Assembly (NCBI GenBank): GCA_910579465.1
Contig: CAJTUB010000003.1
Coordinates: 248,001 to 312,000, forward strand
Source of the DNA: an uncultured Lachnospiraceae bacterium
Lineage (GTDB): Bacteria > Bacillota > Clostridia > Lachnospirales > Lachnospiraceae
DNA: 64,000 nt
Reading direction: 5' to 3'
A program made the position numbers and the translations under genes. Under the pieces are notes generated by a model. The model searched no databases. It was given only the letters and a program-made list of their open reading frames with translations, and was not told the DNA's origin. This document shows positions 49,929-59,142 of this stretch, in pieces; the first letter of the stretch is position 1, and each line of letters begins with the position of its first letter.

Positions 49929-51748
49929 TACCGTGCCATGTGCTGCGTCAGGTTGACATGGAAAAATTCCTCGAGGTAGCCGAGCATAAAGACAGGGCGT
50001 TCCCTGGCAAAAGAGCGGATTAAGGCGAGGTTTCGCTCCAGTGTGCCGACGGAGGCATAAAGGGTGTCGTATTTGCTCTTTAAGGAGTCAAGGTGCTGGT
50101 AGTAATAGGCAAGCTCGGTATCGCGTTCCGCGCACATTTCATTCAATACCTCACAGACGTTGTCATAGGAGAGGGCGCCGTTCATATACTCTAACATTTT
50201 GGAAATGAAATACTGCTTGCAGTCCTCCCGTTTCAGCAATGCGGCAAGCAGCGGGGCGTAGCGCGTCCCCGACGGGGTGCCGAGCACTGCCTCTAAGTCG
50301 TTTCTGGAGGCGGCAGTATCCGCGTCTGCCCGGTAGAGGGCAAAGGAGTCGTCGCAGTCGTGGAGGAGGAAACGGAACCTGCCGTCCTTTTCGCCGGTGC
50401 CGTATGCTTCGCCCGGAGCGGCGTAGTAGCGGAAGCACCGGTAGTTCCCCTGCGGCCAGTCAGAATTTGCAATATAAATATTATATGCCATATAGTCCAT
50501 GTAATTTTCTATGTCGATTTTTTCACAGAGCGCGTCAAAGGTCGCATCGACGGTAAGGTCTGCGTACGCATATTTTTTATAGAGGGCATTGTATTCCTTT
50601 GCGGCGGCGGATTCCGCAGCGTTTCCTGAGATGGACTTGTAGGAGTCGGAGCCCTCCAGGATAATGTATTCCCCGTCGCTTTTCCCGTTGCGGTACTGGA
50701 AGTATTTGTCGCAGTAGGACTCATGCAGCCAGTAAAAACCGTAATAGGAGCCGTTGATGTATGCCACGGCAGGAACAACAGCCTCATAGGCGGAGTATCC
50801 GGCGTCAATTGCCAGACGCTGGACCAGCTCGTCGCGTAAAAAGGCGAGCTGGAAATCGTCGCCGCCATTGCGCAGCACCAGCTTGTCATATTTCGTAATC
50901 GGGGCGGAGCCGTCAACGGTACGGGAGCCAAAGAGCGTGGTGCCGAACGTCCCCTTTCCCTGTTCGTACTCCTTTCTTGCAAACAGCTTTAGCGACTTGA
51001 TTTCATGCTTTCTTGAGGAGCCGCCGAAAACGCGTGCTCCGGCAAACTGCGAAAACAAAAGCGTACCGTCAGAGGAAATTGCCTCCACATGGACCTTGCG
51101 TTCCGAATCACGTCCGCGCGCTTCGTAGTTTGTGCCGTACAGAATGCCGTCCGGGGCGTCGGTCAGCTCGGCAGGATTCCCGTTAATGGAGAAAACGGCA
51201 GTCGTGTAGCGGCTGTCAATCCCGGTATTTACAAAGTAGGTATGCACATAGGTATCGGAGGCGGAGCCGTCGTCATACCATGCCCTGGCGCGGATAGAGT
51301 AGGCATTCGGGAAAGCGCCGGAGTTTGCTTTCAGTAAGAGCGGCTCCGTATAGCGGGCAGAGGTTTTGGAGGGCTCTTTGCCGTTCATGGTATAGGTAAT
51401 GTAACCGGATTTTTTGGAAACAAGGGAGAGTGTCAGAAGGGTATCCCCGGAAAGGAAATACCCCGGCTCGGAAAAGCAGACCTCGCCCGGTGTGCCGGTC
51501 GGCGTTACGGACGGGGCAGGCTCCGTGACTTCCGGGTCGTTTTCCGGCAGGGGAGTCGGAGTAAGAGACGGCACGGAAGGGGACGGCAGGGGCGTTCCTG
51601 CTGCCGGGGGAGTCACCGTGGTCTGCGGCGGCCTGGAAGGAGACTGGCACCCGCAGACGGCGGTGAGACAGCCCGGAAACAGAAACAGGATAACGAAAAA
51701 CAGAAGCTGCTTTTTTCTTATTTTTCTTAGGTGAGATAAGACTTTCAT
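49928..51748 (-). CDS. CotH kinase family lipoprotein
   Basis: A 606-residue lipoprotein: basic N-terminus, hydrophobic segment and a Cys-rich lipobox region (AVCGC, about 30-35), a Thr/Pro/Ser linker (about 36-85), a chitobiase-like beta domain (about 90-175; ITYTMNGKEPS) and a CotH domain (about 185-560). CotH proteins are atypical kinases; in Bacillus CotH phosphorylates spore coat proteins. FRFLLHDCDDSFALY has the expected acidic metal-binding cluster, and KLVLRNGGDDFQLAFLRDELVQRL matches the nucleotide-binding region. The surface lipoprotein form may act on cell-surface or spore proteins. GAAGGGAA precedes the ATG. Confidence 0.85.
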   Translation of the reverse strand: MKVLSHLRKIRKKQLLFFVILFLFPGCLTAVCGCQSPSRPPQTTVTPPAAGTPLPSPSVPSLTPTPLPENDPEVTEPAPSVTPTGTPGEVCFSEPGYFLSGDTLLTLSLVSKKSGYITYTMNGKEPSKTSARYTEPLLLKANSGAFPNAYSIRARAWYDDGSASDTYVHTYFVNTGIDSRYTTAVFSINGNPAELTDAPDGILYGTNYEARGRDSERKVHVEAISSDGTLLFSQFAGARVFGGSSRKHEIKSLKLFARKEYEQGKGTFGTTLFGSRTVDGSAPITKYDKLVLRNGGDDFQLAFLRDELVQRLAIDAGYSAYEAVVPAVAYINGSYYGFYWLHESYCDKYFQYRNGKSDGEYIILEGSDSYKSISGNAAESAAAKEYNALYKKYAYADLTVDATFDALCEKIDIENYMDYMAYNIYIANSDWPQGNYRCFRYYAAPGEAYGTGEKDGRFRFLLHDCDDSFALYRADADTAASRNDLEAVLGTPSGTRYAPLLAALLKREDCKQYFISKMLEYMNGALSYDNVCEVLNEMCAERDTELAYYYQHLDSLKSKYDTLYASVGTLERNLALIRSFARERPVFMLGYLEEFFHVNLTQHMAR

Positions 51749-51773
51749 TGTAAAAATTCCCTTCGTAACGGAC

Positions 51774-53213
51774 TTATTTCTTCCAGGTTGCCGGGTGGAA
51801 CAGGACCATCATCGGAATGATTTCCAGACGCCCTGCCAGCATGTCAAACATCAGGACGAACTTGGAAAGTGTGGAAAACTCCGAAAAGTTTCCGGTCGGA
51901 CCCACGAGATTCAGTCCGGGACCGATGTTATTCAGCGTAGCGGTCACGGCGGTAAAGTTTGTCGTCAGGTCAAAGCCGTCCGGACACAGCAGCAAAAGTG
52001 AAACAATAAAAATGACAATGTAGGTCATAAGAAGCGTGTTGCAGGAATGCACGACGGAATGGGAGAGTGCCTTTCCGTCCATCTTCAGTACCCGGATACG
52101 CTTCGGGTGAATCTGCTGCATCAGCTCCTTTTTTACCTGCTTCAGATAAATCATAATGCGCGATACCTTGATACCGCCGCCGGTCGAACCGGCACAGGCG
52201 CCGATGAACATCAGGCAGACCATCAGGGCACGGGCAAACTCCGGCCAGAGGTTGAAGTCCGCAGTGGCAAAGCCGGTCGTCGTCATAATCGAGGAAACCT
52301 GGAAGGCAACCGTCTGCAGGCTTTCCCCGAAGCCGCCGCCGTTTTTGACAAGGCTTGCGGTCAGGAGCACGACGGCGCCGAGATAAATCAGAAAGTACCA
52401 GCGCACCTCGTCCATCCGGAACGCATCCTTTACCTTGCGGATTAAGATGTAATAGTAGAAGGTAAAGTTCACGCCGAACAGAAACATGAACACGGTAATG
52501 ACATTCTGCAGATACAGGGAGTAGCCGGCAAGACTGTCATTTTTGATACCGAAGCCGCCGGTTCCCGCAGTGCCGAACGCATGGCAGAGGGAATCGAACA
52601 GCGGCATACCGCCCACAAGCAGAAGGATAATTTCAATGACGGTCATTACCAGATAAATCGCATAAAGCAGAAAGGCGGTCTGCTGCATCTTCGGAACGAG
52701 CTTGCCGACAGAAGGCCCCGGACTTTCCGCTTTCATCAGATTCATGGTGGAGCCGCCGGTCATCGGAAGGATGGCGAGAATAAAGACAAGCACGCCCATG
52801 CCTCCAATCCAGTGGCTGAAGCTCCGCCAGAGAAGATTGGCGTGGGAAAGCGCCTCCACATTTGTTAAAATACTGGAGCCGGTTGTCGTAAAGCCGGAAA
52901 TAATTTCAAACAGGGCGTCAGGGTAGTGCGGGATGTCCTTTGTGAAAACAAACGGAAGCGCGCCGATGACACTGATGACAATCCAGCTGAGCGCCACAAC
53001 GACAAAGCCCTCCTTGGCATAGAAGGTAGAATTGGAATTTTTGCGAAAGCGCAGCAGGCGGCCAAAGGCGGCACAGAGCAGCCCGAGCAGCAGATACACG
53101 ATGGCGTCGTTCAGCTCCCCGTAAAGGAAGCCGGTAATGGCGGGCGGCAGAAAGAAAATGCCCTCTAACTGGATGACCCAGCCTAAGATATGGAAAATCA
53201 GTAAATAGTTCAT
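51774..53213 (-). CDS. trkH: Potassium uptake protein TrkH/KtrB family
   Basis: The membrane translocating subunit of a Trk/Ktr K+ channel. The four selectivity-filter loops are visible: FTTTGSSI, GTAGTGGFG, TTTGFAT and NNIGPG, in a 479-residue protein of the usual size. The gating loop with GACAGSTGGGIKVSR is intact. TAGGAGG overlaps the trkA stop region, and only ten bases separate the genes, so trkA is upstream in the same operon. Confidence 0.96.
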   Translation of the reverse strand: MNYLLIFHILGWVIQLEGIFFLPPAITGFLYGELNDAIVYLLLGLLCAAFGRLLRFRKNSNSTFYAKEGFVVVALSWIVISVIGALPFVFTKDIPHYPDALFEIISGFTTTGSSILTNVEALSHANLLWRSFSHWIGGMGVLVFILAILPMTGGSTMNLMKAESPGPSVGKLVPKMQQTAFLLYAIYLVMTVIEIILLLVGGMPLFDSLCHAFGTAGTGGFGIKNDSLAGYSLYLQNVITVFMFLFGVNFTFYYYILIRKVKDAFRMDEVRWYFLIYLGAVVLLTASLVKNGGGFGESLQTVAFQVSSIMTTTGFATADFNLWPEFARALMVCLMFIGACAGSTGGGIKVSRIMIYLKQVKKELMQQIHPKRIRVLKMDGKALSHSVVHSCNTLLMTYIVIFIVSLLLLCPDGFDLTTNFTAVTATLNNIGPGLNLVGPTGNFSEFSTLSKFVLMFDMLAGRLEIIPMMVLFHPATWKK

Positions 53214-53223
53214 TCCGGGCCTC

Positions 53224-54597
53224 CTATTTTGCGGAAGTATTCAGGATATCGGAGATATCCTGCAGTCCTTTGTGTGTGGTAACAACGATAACAATATCGT
53301 CCTTCTGGATAAAATCGCGTCCCGACGGAGTAATGATACGGTTCCCGCGTACAATACAGCAAATCAGAAGATTCTTTTTCAGGTTCAGGTTCAAGAACGG
53401 AATATCTGTAACGGCGCTGCTTTCCTTTACATGGAACTCAAGCGCCTCAACCTGGTTATCCATCAGGCGGTAAAGCGCCTCGACATTGCTGCCGTAGGAA
53501 TTGTTCTGGGAGCGCACATACTGTAAAATATATTCGGTCGTAATGTTTTTTGGCGAAATAATGCTTCCGATTGGCAGGCTGCTGATAATTTCGTCAATCG
53601 CAAGCCGGTTAATTTTTGTAATCTTTTTGCAATGTGCGGAAACCTTATTTGCGTAAAGGGAGAGGAAGATATTTTCCTCGTCTACCGTGGTAAGCGAAAC
53701 AAAGGCGTCGGTTTTGGAAATCCCCTCCTCTAGCAGCAGGTCATGGTCGGTTGCGTCCGAGTGGATGACGACTGCCTTTGGGAGCGCGTCGCTTAAAAAG
53801 TCGCAGCGTTCCCTGTTCCGTTCGATAATTTTTACCTGGATGCCGGAGCGCGTCAGCGCCTGTGCCAGATAATAGGAAATCATGCCGCCGCCTGCAATCA
53901 TAACGTCGTGGATTTCACGGATGGAGGAAAGCTTGCTCATACGGTAAAAGCCGTTGATTTTTTCCCGTGGAAGGACGACCGAAATCGTGTCGCCTGCCAT
54001 TAAAACCGTATTGCCGTCAGGGATGCAGACCTGATGATTGTGTACCAGGATACAAATCAGCACCTCGTGGTTAAACTTTCTGGAAAACTCCTGCACCTTC
54101 ATGTTATGAAGCGGCGAGTTCTCGGAGATGGCAACGCGCAGCAGATCGACCTTGCCCTTGGCAAAGGAGTCGATTTCCATGGCGTCCGGTATCTGGATCA
54201 GCTGTGCGATTTCACTTGCGGCAGCAAACTCCGGATTGATAATCATGGAAATGTCCATGCAGTATTTTAAGTAATTGATTTCACGGGAATATTCAGGATT
54301 CCGGACCCTTGCAATCGTACGGCACTTGCTTGCCTTTTTGGCAATCAGACAGGAAATCAGGTTGATTTCGTCCTGATTGGTGACGGCAATCAGCAGGTCT
54401 GCCTGGGTAATGCCGGCTTCCTGCAGTGTCAGAAAGCTGGAGGCGTTTCCGACCACGCCCTGTAAATCAAGGTTGGAGAGTGCCGGCTGTAAGCGCTCCG
54501 CAGAATTGTCAATTAAGGTAATTTCGTGTCCCTCGTCGTTCAGCTGCTGTGCGAGGGCGTAGCCTACCTTACCGCAGCCTGCAATGATGATTTTCAT
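53224..54597 (-). CDS. trkA: Trk system potassium uptake regulatory protein TrkA
   Basis: The cytoplasmic gating ring subunit. The 457 residues hold two RCK units, each RCK_N plus RCK_C: IIIAGCGKVGYALAQQL with Asp at LIDNS (N-terminal Rossmann, NAD(H) binding), and MIAGGGMISYYLAQAL in the second. Length and pairing with trkH are typical of two-RCK TrkA. GGAAGGAG precedes the ATG. It is expected to be regulated by ATP/ADP or NAD(H) as in relatives. Confidence 0.95.
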   Translation of the reverse strand: MKIIIAGCGKVGYALAQQLNDEGHEITLIDNSAERLQPALSNLDLQGVVGNASSFLTLQEAGITQADLLIAVTNQDEINLISCLIAKKASKCRTIARVRNPEYSREINYLKYCMDISMIINPEFAAASEIAQLIQIPDAMEIDSFAKGKVDLLRVAISENSPLHNMKVQEFSRKFNHEVLICILVHNHQVCIPDGNTVLMAGDTISVVLPREKINGFYRMSKLSSIREIHDVMIAGGGMISYYLAQALTRSGIQVKIIERNRERCDFLSDALPKAVVIHSDATDHDLLLEEGISKTDAFVSLTTVDEENIFLSLYANKVSAHCKKITKINRLAIDEIISSLPIGSIISPKNITTEYILQYVRSQNNSYGSNVEALYRLMDNQVEALEFHVKESSAVTDIPFLNLNLKKNLLICCIVRGNRIITPSGRDFIQKDDIVIVVTTHKGLQDISDILNTSAK

Positions 54598-54664
54598 AGG
54601 AAAACTCCTTCCGCTTTCAAAAATTGCTCATTATCTAGTGTACCACCGGAACGGGAAAAAGTCA

Positions 54665-55435
54665 CTAGGTATCTTTGTGTACTTTTGATTTTATGGTGCG
54701 CTCCAGCCGATGCCTTTGCGGTTGTATGGTAAGCTCCGTCAGATTGGCGCCGTATCGTGAGGTCAGCGCAAACAGGGCGTACTCCGCAACCTCCTCCGGC
54801 GAGAGCGAGGCGTCCTCCTTACTGGAGGCGTCAAAGGAGGCGTTCCGGTAAAGGGCAGTGCGCGTCATGTCCGGTGCAAGCACGGTAACGCGTACCCCGT
54901 ATTTCCGGGTCTCTTCAAACAGGCTTTTCGCAAAGCTTGTGATGCCTGCCTTCGTCGCGCCGTAGGCGCAGCCGTGGGTGTTGTTGTTTTTTGCCGCAGT
55001 GACCGAGGAAAGAAACAGGATATGTCCCTCTGCTTTCTTGATATCGCGGAGAAACAGGTTTGTCAGCAGCAGCGGGGCAGTAAAATTAACGGCGGACAGC
55101 TCGGAAAGCCCTTCCACCGAAAGCTCCTCGTGGGGGCCGTACAGACCGACCCCGGCGTTTAAGACGAGGATATCCGGCCGGATATTTTCTGTATGCAGAG
55201 AGTGGGCAAGCGTCTCTATGGCGCCGGTGCTCCGCAGGTCGCAGACATGTAAAAAGCACCGTTTTGCCCTCTCCGGCGGAAGCAGCGCGGACAGCTCCGT
55301 GTCCAGTTTCTCTTTGCTTTGTTCTGTTTTTACGACGCCGTGAACCTGACATCCGTTTTCCAGAAGCAGAAGCAGGATGCTTCTGCCGATGCCGGAGGAA
55401 ACGCCGGTCACAAGTGCAGTGCGGTTAGTCAGCAT
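54665..55435 (-). CDS. Short-chain dehydrogenase/reductase
   Basis: A 256-residue classical SDR. The cofactor loop TALVTGVSSGIGRSI, NAGVGLYGP, Ser in LFLSSVTA and the catalytic YGATK (Tyr/Lys) are all present, with downstream RVTVLAPDMTRTALYRN. The substrate is unknown. The ATG at 55435 overlaps the stop of the nucleosidase-SplB fusion gene by seven bases, with GGAAAGGAG upstream, so the two are translationally coupled. Confidence 0.88.
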   Translation of the reverse strand: MLTNRTALVTGVSSGIGRSILLLLLENGCQVHGVVKTEQSKEKLDTELSALLPPERAKRCFLHVCDLRSTGAIETLAHSLHTENIRPDILVLNAGVGLYGPHEELSVEGLSELSAVNFTAPLLLTNLFLRDIKKAEGHILFLSSVTAAKNNNTHGCAYGATKAGITSFAKSLFEETRKYGVRVTVLAPDMTRTALYRNASFDASSKEDASLSPEEVAEYALFALTSRYGANLTELTIQPQRHRLERTIKSKVHKDT

Positions 55436-57366
55436 GGGGAGTCTCCTTTCCCGGACCCGTCCGGGGTCCAGATAAAAATTTTTTCATCCGCAATACCGTG
55501 GCGGTGCAGTGCTTCCTTTACCGTTGCGAGGAGGAAGCTGCAGCGTTCCTGCCGGTAGTGGCAGACGCCGTCCGTCAGCTCATACGGGTAAAAAGAGAAA
55601 GCGCAGGACGGTTTTGCCTTCCGGAGCTGTTTTAAGTAGCCGGAGGAGAGCCGGAATACGCCGAGGCTGATATCGGCAATCTCCTCCGGGGAGAGAACGG
55701 AAAAGACCTGCTCTAGCATTTCGGAATACAGGCGCTCTGCCTCCGGCACATCAAGGAGCGGGTCAAAGCAGAGGCGCAGGGAAAAGCCGCGCGCAGCGGC
55801 TTCCTTTGCCGCGGTAAGCCGTGCCTTAAGTGACGGTGTATAATGCTCATACCGTGTAATCAGCTCCTGCGGGGAGAGCGTAAAGGCGAAGATAACATTT
55901 CCTGCAGGCGGGAGCTTCCGAATCAGGGGAAGAGGCGCACCTTTGGTACGCAGCTCTAACCGCAGTCCCGGGTGCCCTGCGGCATAGCGGCAGAACGCCT
56001 CTGCATGCGGGAAAATGCCGTTTAAGGCAGCGAGGTCCGAGTCATAGGAGCAGCAAAGGTAAACAGGGTGCCCGGAAAGCAGGCGGTCTAATTCTGCAAA
56101 ATAGTCCTCCAGATTGACAAAAACTACGATATTCCCGGAAGGGTACATTCCCTGCAGATAGCAGTAATCGCAGTCATACAGGCAGTTCATGACGCAGGAC
56201 GTATAAAGGAAATGCTCCTCGTCAAAGCTCTGGCAGACCGGCGCACCCGGATAGAACAGGCTGCCGCGGTTTACGGCAAGAATCAGGGACGGTCCGGTCT
56301 CCTGCATAAAAAGATTCTGGCGGCTCCGGTTAAAAATGTCCTTATAGTGGTCAATTGGAATAAAGGACGCGTCAGGAAAACGCTCATACAGGCGTAAGGC
56401 AGCCGGAGAGCGTTCCGCGCCGCGCTCCACATAGATGTGCCGGAAGGGCTGTAAAAGCTTTTTCCCGGCAAGGGAGGGCGCAGGGGAAGGGACAGAACCG
56501 CAGGCTCCGGGGCTCCGTAAAAGCTCTTCCAAATCATTTAAGAGGGTCAGAGCTGTCTTTTTGGAGGCGGGTTTTTCACCGTCGGCATAAGCGGAAAGAG
56601 TGTCCTCTGTTTGTATGCCTGCAAGCTCCGCATAGGTCAGAAGCTGTAAAAGCCGGTGCTTCATCGTAGCGGAAAAGGGATAGCGGCAGGACAGGACCTT
56701 GGCCGTCTCCGCCGCCCGGGACGGGCGGTGCGGCGCCTGTCCCGAAAGCTGTTCCGCAGCTTCCTGCAAAAAGGAAGAAAGCGCAGGAAGGTGCGGCTGC
56801 AAAAGCGCCGTGACCTCCTCCACGGACGGGAAGGCGCCGTCGCAGAAATCGGAAACTACCTTGTAAAAAAAGTAGCGCGACGGCGGAATCTGATGGAACA
56901 GCGCCGCCGCAACGCCGTAAGCCTCCATATCGAACAGCTGCGGCAGACGGGTGGGGGCAGGAATCCCCGGTGCGGAAGGTTCCGTCTGTCCTGTAACCGG
57001 GGTATCGGAGGTGGCAAGAAGCGCTTCGCGGAACGGATGTCCGTATACTTCCGGATAAATGGTTTTATGGGAAGCAAGGTCGGTAATCGAAACGCAGAGG
57101 AACCCGGAGCCCCTTGGCAGGGCAGCGGCTGTCCCGCAGATACCAAGATTGCAGAATACGTCAGTAGCAGAGGAGGAGGAAAGGGAAAGATATTCCGTTA
57201 CCGCAATGGCGGCATTCAGCTTGCCTGCGCCTGTCACAAGCAGGCAGAAGGAACGGTCGTCCCTCTCATAAAGGGTAAAGCTCCCCCCGGAGACAGACTT
57301 TTTCAGGGAAAATGCCGCGATTACGGCTGCCGCTTCCGGGAAAAGCGCGGTAATGAATACAAGCAT
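55429..57366 (-). CDS. Fusion of MTA/SAH-nucleosidase-like and spore-photoproduct-lyase-like radical SAM domains
   Basis: A 645-residue fusion. Residues 1-215 are a purine-nucleoside phosphorylase/MTAN-like domain with Glu11 in ITALFPEA, the FDMEAYGVAAAL active-site motif (Glu148) and VVSDF with Asp173, matching the catalytic Glu/Glu/Asp of MTA/SAH nucleosidase. Residues about 305-645 resemble spore photoproduct lyase (SplB): CVMNCLYDCDYCYLQGMYPSGNIVVFVN, with the CxxxCxxC cluster at Cys395, Cys399 and Cys402, then CCSYDSDL and ELRTKGAP. SplB repairs UV-induced thymine dimers in spores using SAM. AAAGGAGG sets the ATG at 57366. It overlaps an SDR gene. Confidence 0.82.
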   Translation of the reverse strand: MLVFITALFPEAAAVIAAFSLKKSVSGGSFTLYERDDRSFCLLVTGAGKLNAAIAVTEYLSLSSSSATDVFCNLGICGTAAALPRGSGFLCVSITDLASHKTIYPEVYGHPFREALLATSDTPVTGQTEPSAPGIPAPTRLPQLFDMEAYGVAAALFHQIPPSRYFFYKVVSDFCDGAFPSVEEVTALLQPHLPALSSFLQEAAEQLSGQAPHRPSRAAETAKVLSCRYPFSATMKHRLLQLLTYAELAGIQTEDTLSAYADGEKPASKKTALTLLNDLEELLRSPGACGSVPSPAPSLAGKKLLQPFRHIYVERGAERSPAALRLYERFPDASFIPIDHYKDIFNRSRQNLFMQETGPSLILAVNRGSLFYPGAPVCQSFDEEHFLYTSCVMNCLYDCDYCYLQGMYPSGNIVVFVNLEDYFAELDRLLSGHPVYLCCSYDSDLAALNGIFPHAEAFCRYAAGHPGLRLELRTKGAPLPLIRKLPPAGNVIFAFTLSPQELITRYEHYTPSLKARLTAAKEAAARGFSLRLCFDPLLDVPEAERLYSEMLEQVFSVLSPEEIADISLGVFRLSSGYLKQLRKAKPSCAFSFYPYELTDGVCHYRQERCSFLLATVKEALHRHGIADEKIFIWTPDGSGKGDSPC

Positions 57367-57623
57367 GGGTTCGTCCTCCTTTTGCATTTATTATAGCGGA
57401 CAGAGGGGGAGTTTACAAGGAGAAATATCCTCGCCTGTAAAATCAAAGTGCCGTGCAGCAACCGAGAGCTTTAAGGATACTGAAAAAGGGAAAAAATAGT
57501 CGAAATTGTCACTGGGGGATTGAAGGGGTGAAGCCCGTTATGTTATAATAAAAAGGATTTCATTCCGGAATTACTTTTGAGGGGGTGGGGGATGATACCC
57601 TGTGGAAAAGAGAGGGGGACATT
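57367..57623. other. Divergent intergenic region
   Basis: 257 bases between the fusion gene (minus) and the DUF6273 gene (plus). Apart from the plus-strand promoter at 57520-57549 I see no further element. Confidence 0.5.
57520..57549 (+). promoter_or_regulatory. Sigma-A promoter of the DUF6273 gene
   Basis: TTGAAG (57520-57525), an 18-bp spacer and TATAAT (57544-57549). Confidence 0.7.
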
Positions 57624-58616
57624 ATGATAAGGGACAACAGGAAAAGGCGGCATGAGATTAGCAAAGGATGGCAGATTCGTGCAGCTTTGCTGATTGTAGC
57701 AATACTTTTTACTGTCACGGCGGGCTGCTCCGGGAAGCTGTCGGAGGAGGTAAGAAAGCCGGTTGAGGGAGTGACGGAAAAAGTGACGTCAAAGCCGACC
57801 GGGGAGACAACACCGGAACCGACGGAGGGCATAGCGCCAACAGGGGCATCGGAGCCAACAGAGGGCACAGAGCCGACGGGGACACTGGAAGCTACGAAAG
57901 TATCGGAACTGACGTCGCCCCTGTCTGTTACCGGCGGGCGCGTGACCTTCACGGGAACAACGGCAGAGGTTTCCGAAGCACAGCCCGGCGACACGGTACG
58001 GTTCGGAAGCTATGAGCAGGACAACGACGAAAGCAACGGCACGGAAGCCATTGAGTGGCTCGTACTGGATGAGCAGGACGGGAAGCTTCTGCTGTTGAGC
58101 AAATATGAACTGGATGCAAAGCCTTACAATACGGAAAATGAAAATGTGACCTGGGAGACGTGCACCCTGCGGGACTGGCTGAACAGTACGTTTTACACGA
58201 CCGCGTTCAGCACGGCAGAGCAGGAGCGTATTGCGACGACGAGGGTAAGGAACGAGGCTAATCCCAAATACGGGATGAATGGCGGGAACGATACGGAGGA
58301 TAAGGTATTCCTTCTTAGTACCGGGGAGGCAACGCGTTACTTCGACCCGGACCCGGATGTATATGACCCTGTACGCTGCGCGAAGGTAACGGCGTATGCC
58401 AGGGCGCAGGGAGGCTTTGTCTATAAAGCGGAATATGGATGGTATGGTACAACAGAATATGACGGAAACGGCTATTGGTGGCTGCGGTCGCCGGGTGCCT
58501 TTGATAACCGTGCTGCGCTTGTCTGCGAAGACGGTAAGCTCTATCTGTATGGCCGTAGTGCCGGTCTTGGAGATGGCGGCGTCCGTCCTGCTTTCTGGTT
58601 GGATCCGGAAGCTTAA
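57624..58616 (+). CDS. DUF6273 domain lipoprotein
   Basis: A 330-residue lipoprotein: a basic start, signal peptide with lipobox VTAGC, a Thr/Pro/Glu-rich spacer with repeated EPTEG/PTG units (about 45-95), then DUF6273 (about 130-328) with VRFGSYEQDNDESNGTEAIEWLVLDEQDGKLLLLSKYELDAKPYN, TLRDWLNSTFYTTAF and WWLRSPGAFDNRAALV. This is a common extracellular domain in Clostridia of unknown function, related to formylglycine-like folds. GAGAGGGGG supports the ATG at 57624. It is followed by two small membrane protein genes in the same direction. Confidence 0.8.
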   Translation: MIRDNRKRRHEISKGWQIRAALLIVAILFTVTAGCSGKLSEEVRKPVEGVTEKVTSKPTGETTPEPTEGIAPTGASEPTEGTEPTGTLEATKVSELTSPLSVTGGRVTFTGTTAEVSEAQPGDTVRFGSYEQDNDESNGTEAIEWLVLDEQDGKLLLLSKYELDAKPYNTENENVTWETCTLRDWLNSTFYTTAFSTAEQERIATTRVRNEANPKYGMNGGNDTEDKVFLLSTGEATRYFDPDPDVYDPVRCAKVTAYARAQGGFVYKAEYGWYGTTEYDGNGYWWLRSPGAFDNRAALVCEDGKLYLYGRSAGLGDGGVRPAFWLDPEA

Positions 58617-58650
58617 TTGTTATTACGATATTATTGCAAAAGGAGAAGCG

Positions 58651-59130
58651 ATGTCTTTGCTTAAGCTGAAATGTACACGCTGTGGGAAGCGTTTATTGAC
58701 TTATTATCAGTATGGGTTCCAAAGATACCGGAGCCCGGTGAAACGATGTAAAAGCTGCGGCAATCCCTATGCGGACCCCAGATGCCATGAAATCGCGGCG
58801 GAGGGGATTCCGGAGGATGCCTTTCGCACAGGCTCTTATGTCGTGATGCTGGTAATCGGCCTGTTGATTTTGTACCGGGGAATCCATTTAGCCGGGCGGC
58901 GCCAGCTGGGCGTGGTGGACGAAATGCAGTGGCTGCTTCCCTCGGTTTTTATTATCGGGGGCCTGGTCATGTCCGTAGGCGGTATCATAGAAGTCATCTG
59001 GATTAAGACAGGCGGGAAGGCAAGGAGATATGACAGGCTGTGGCGGGAATCCGAACGGAGACTTAAGGATAAGGAATATGCCTGGCTCTTGAAGGAGTCC
59101 GGGTATCCCGTTCCGGAAAAATATTTGTAG
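58651..59130 (+). CDS. Zinc-ribbon membrane protein
   Basis: A 159-residue protein. The N-terminal ribbon has LKCTRCGKRLL and KRCKSCGNPYADPRC (about 5-50). Two TM segments follow (about 68-85 and about 100-123), and a basic/charged C-terminal tail (RRYDRLWRESERRLKDKEYAWLL). Function unknown. AAAGGAGAAGCG precedes the ATG. It is in line with the DUF6273 gene 34 bases upstream and the next membrane gene 12 bases downstream. Confidence 0.65.
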   Translation: MSLLKLKCTRCGKRLLTYYQYGFQRYRSPVKRCKSCGNPYADPRCHEIAAEGIPEDAFRTGSYVVMLVIGLLILYRGIHLAGRRQLGVVDEMQWLLPSVFIIGGLVMSVGGIIEVIWIKTGGKARRYDRLWRESERRLKDKEYAWLLKESGYPVPEKYL

Positions 59131-59142
59131 GGGGAATCTGCT

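Noticed and set aside
56656..57396. Long plus-strand ORF (246 codons) opposite the nucleosidase-SplB fusion
   Set aside because: It is Arg/Gly-rich, lacks an RBS and is the antisense shadow of a gene with clear domain motifs.
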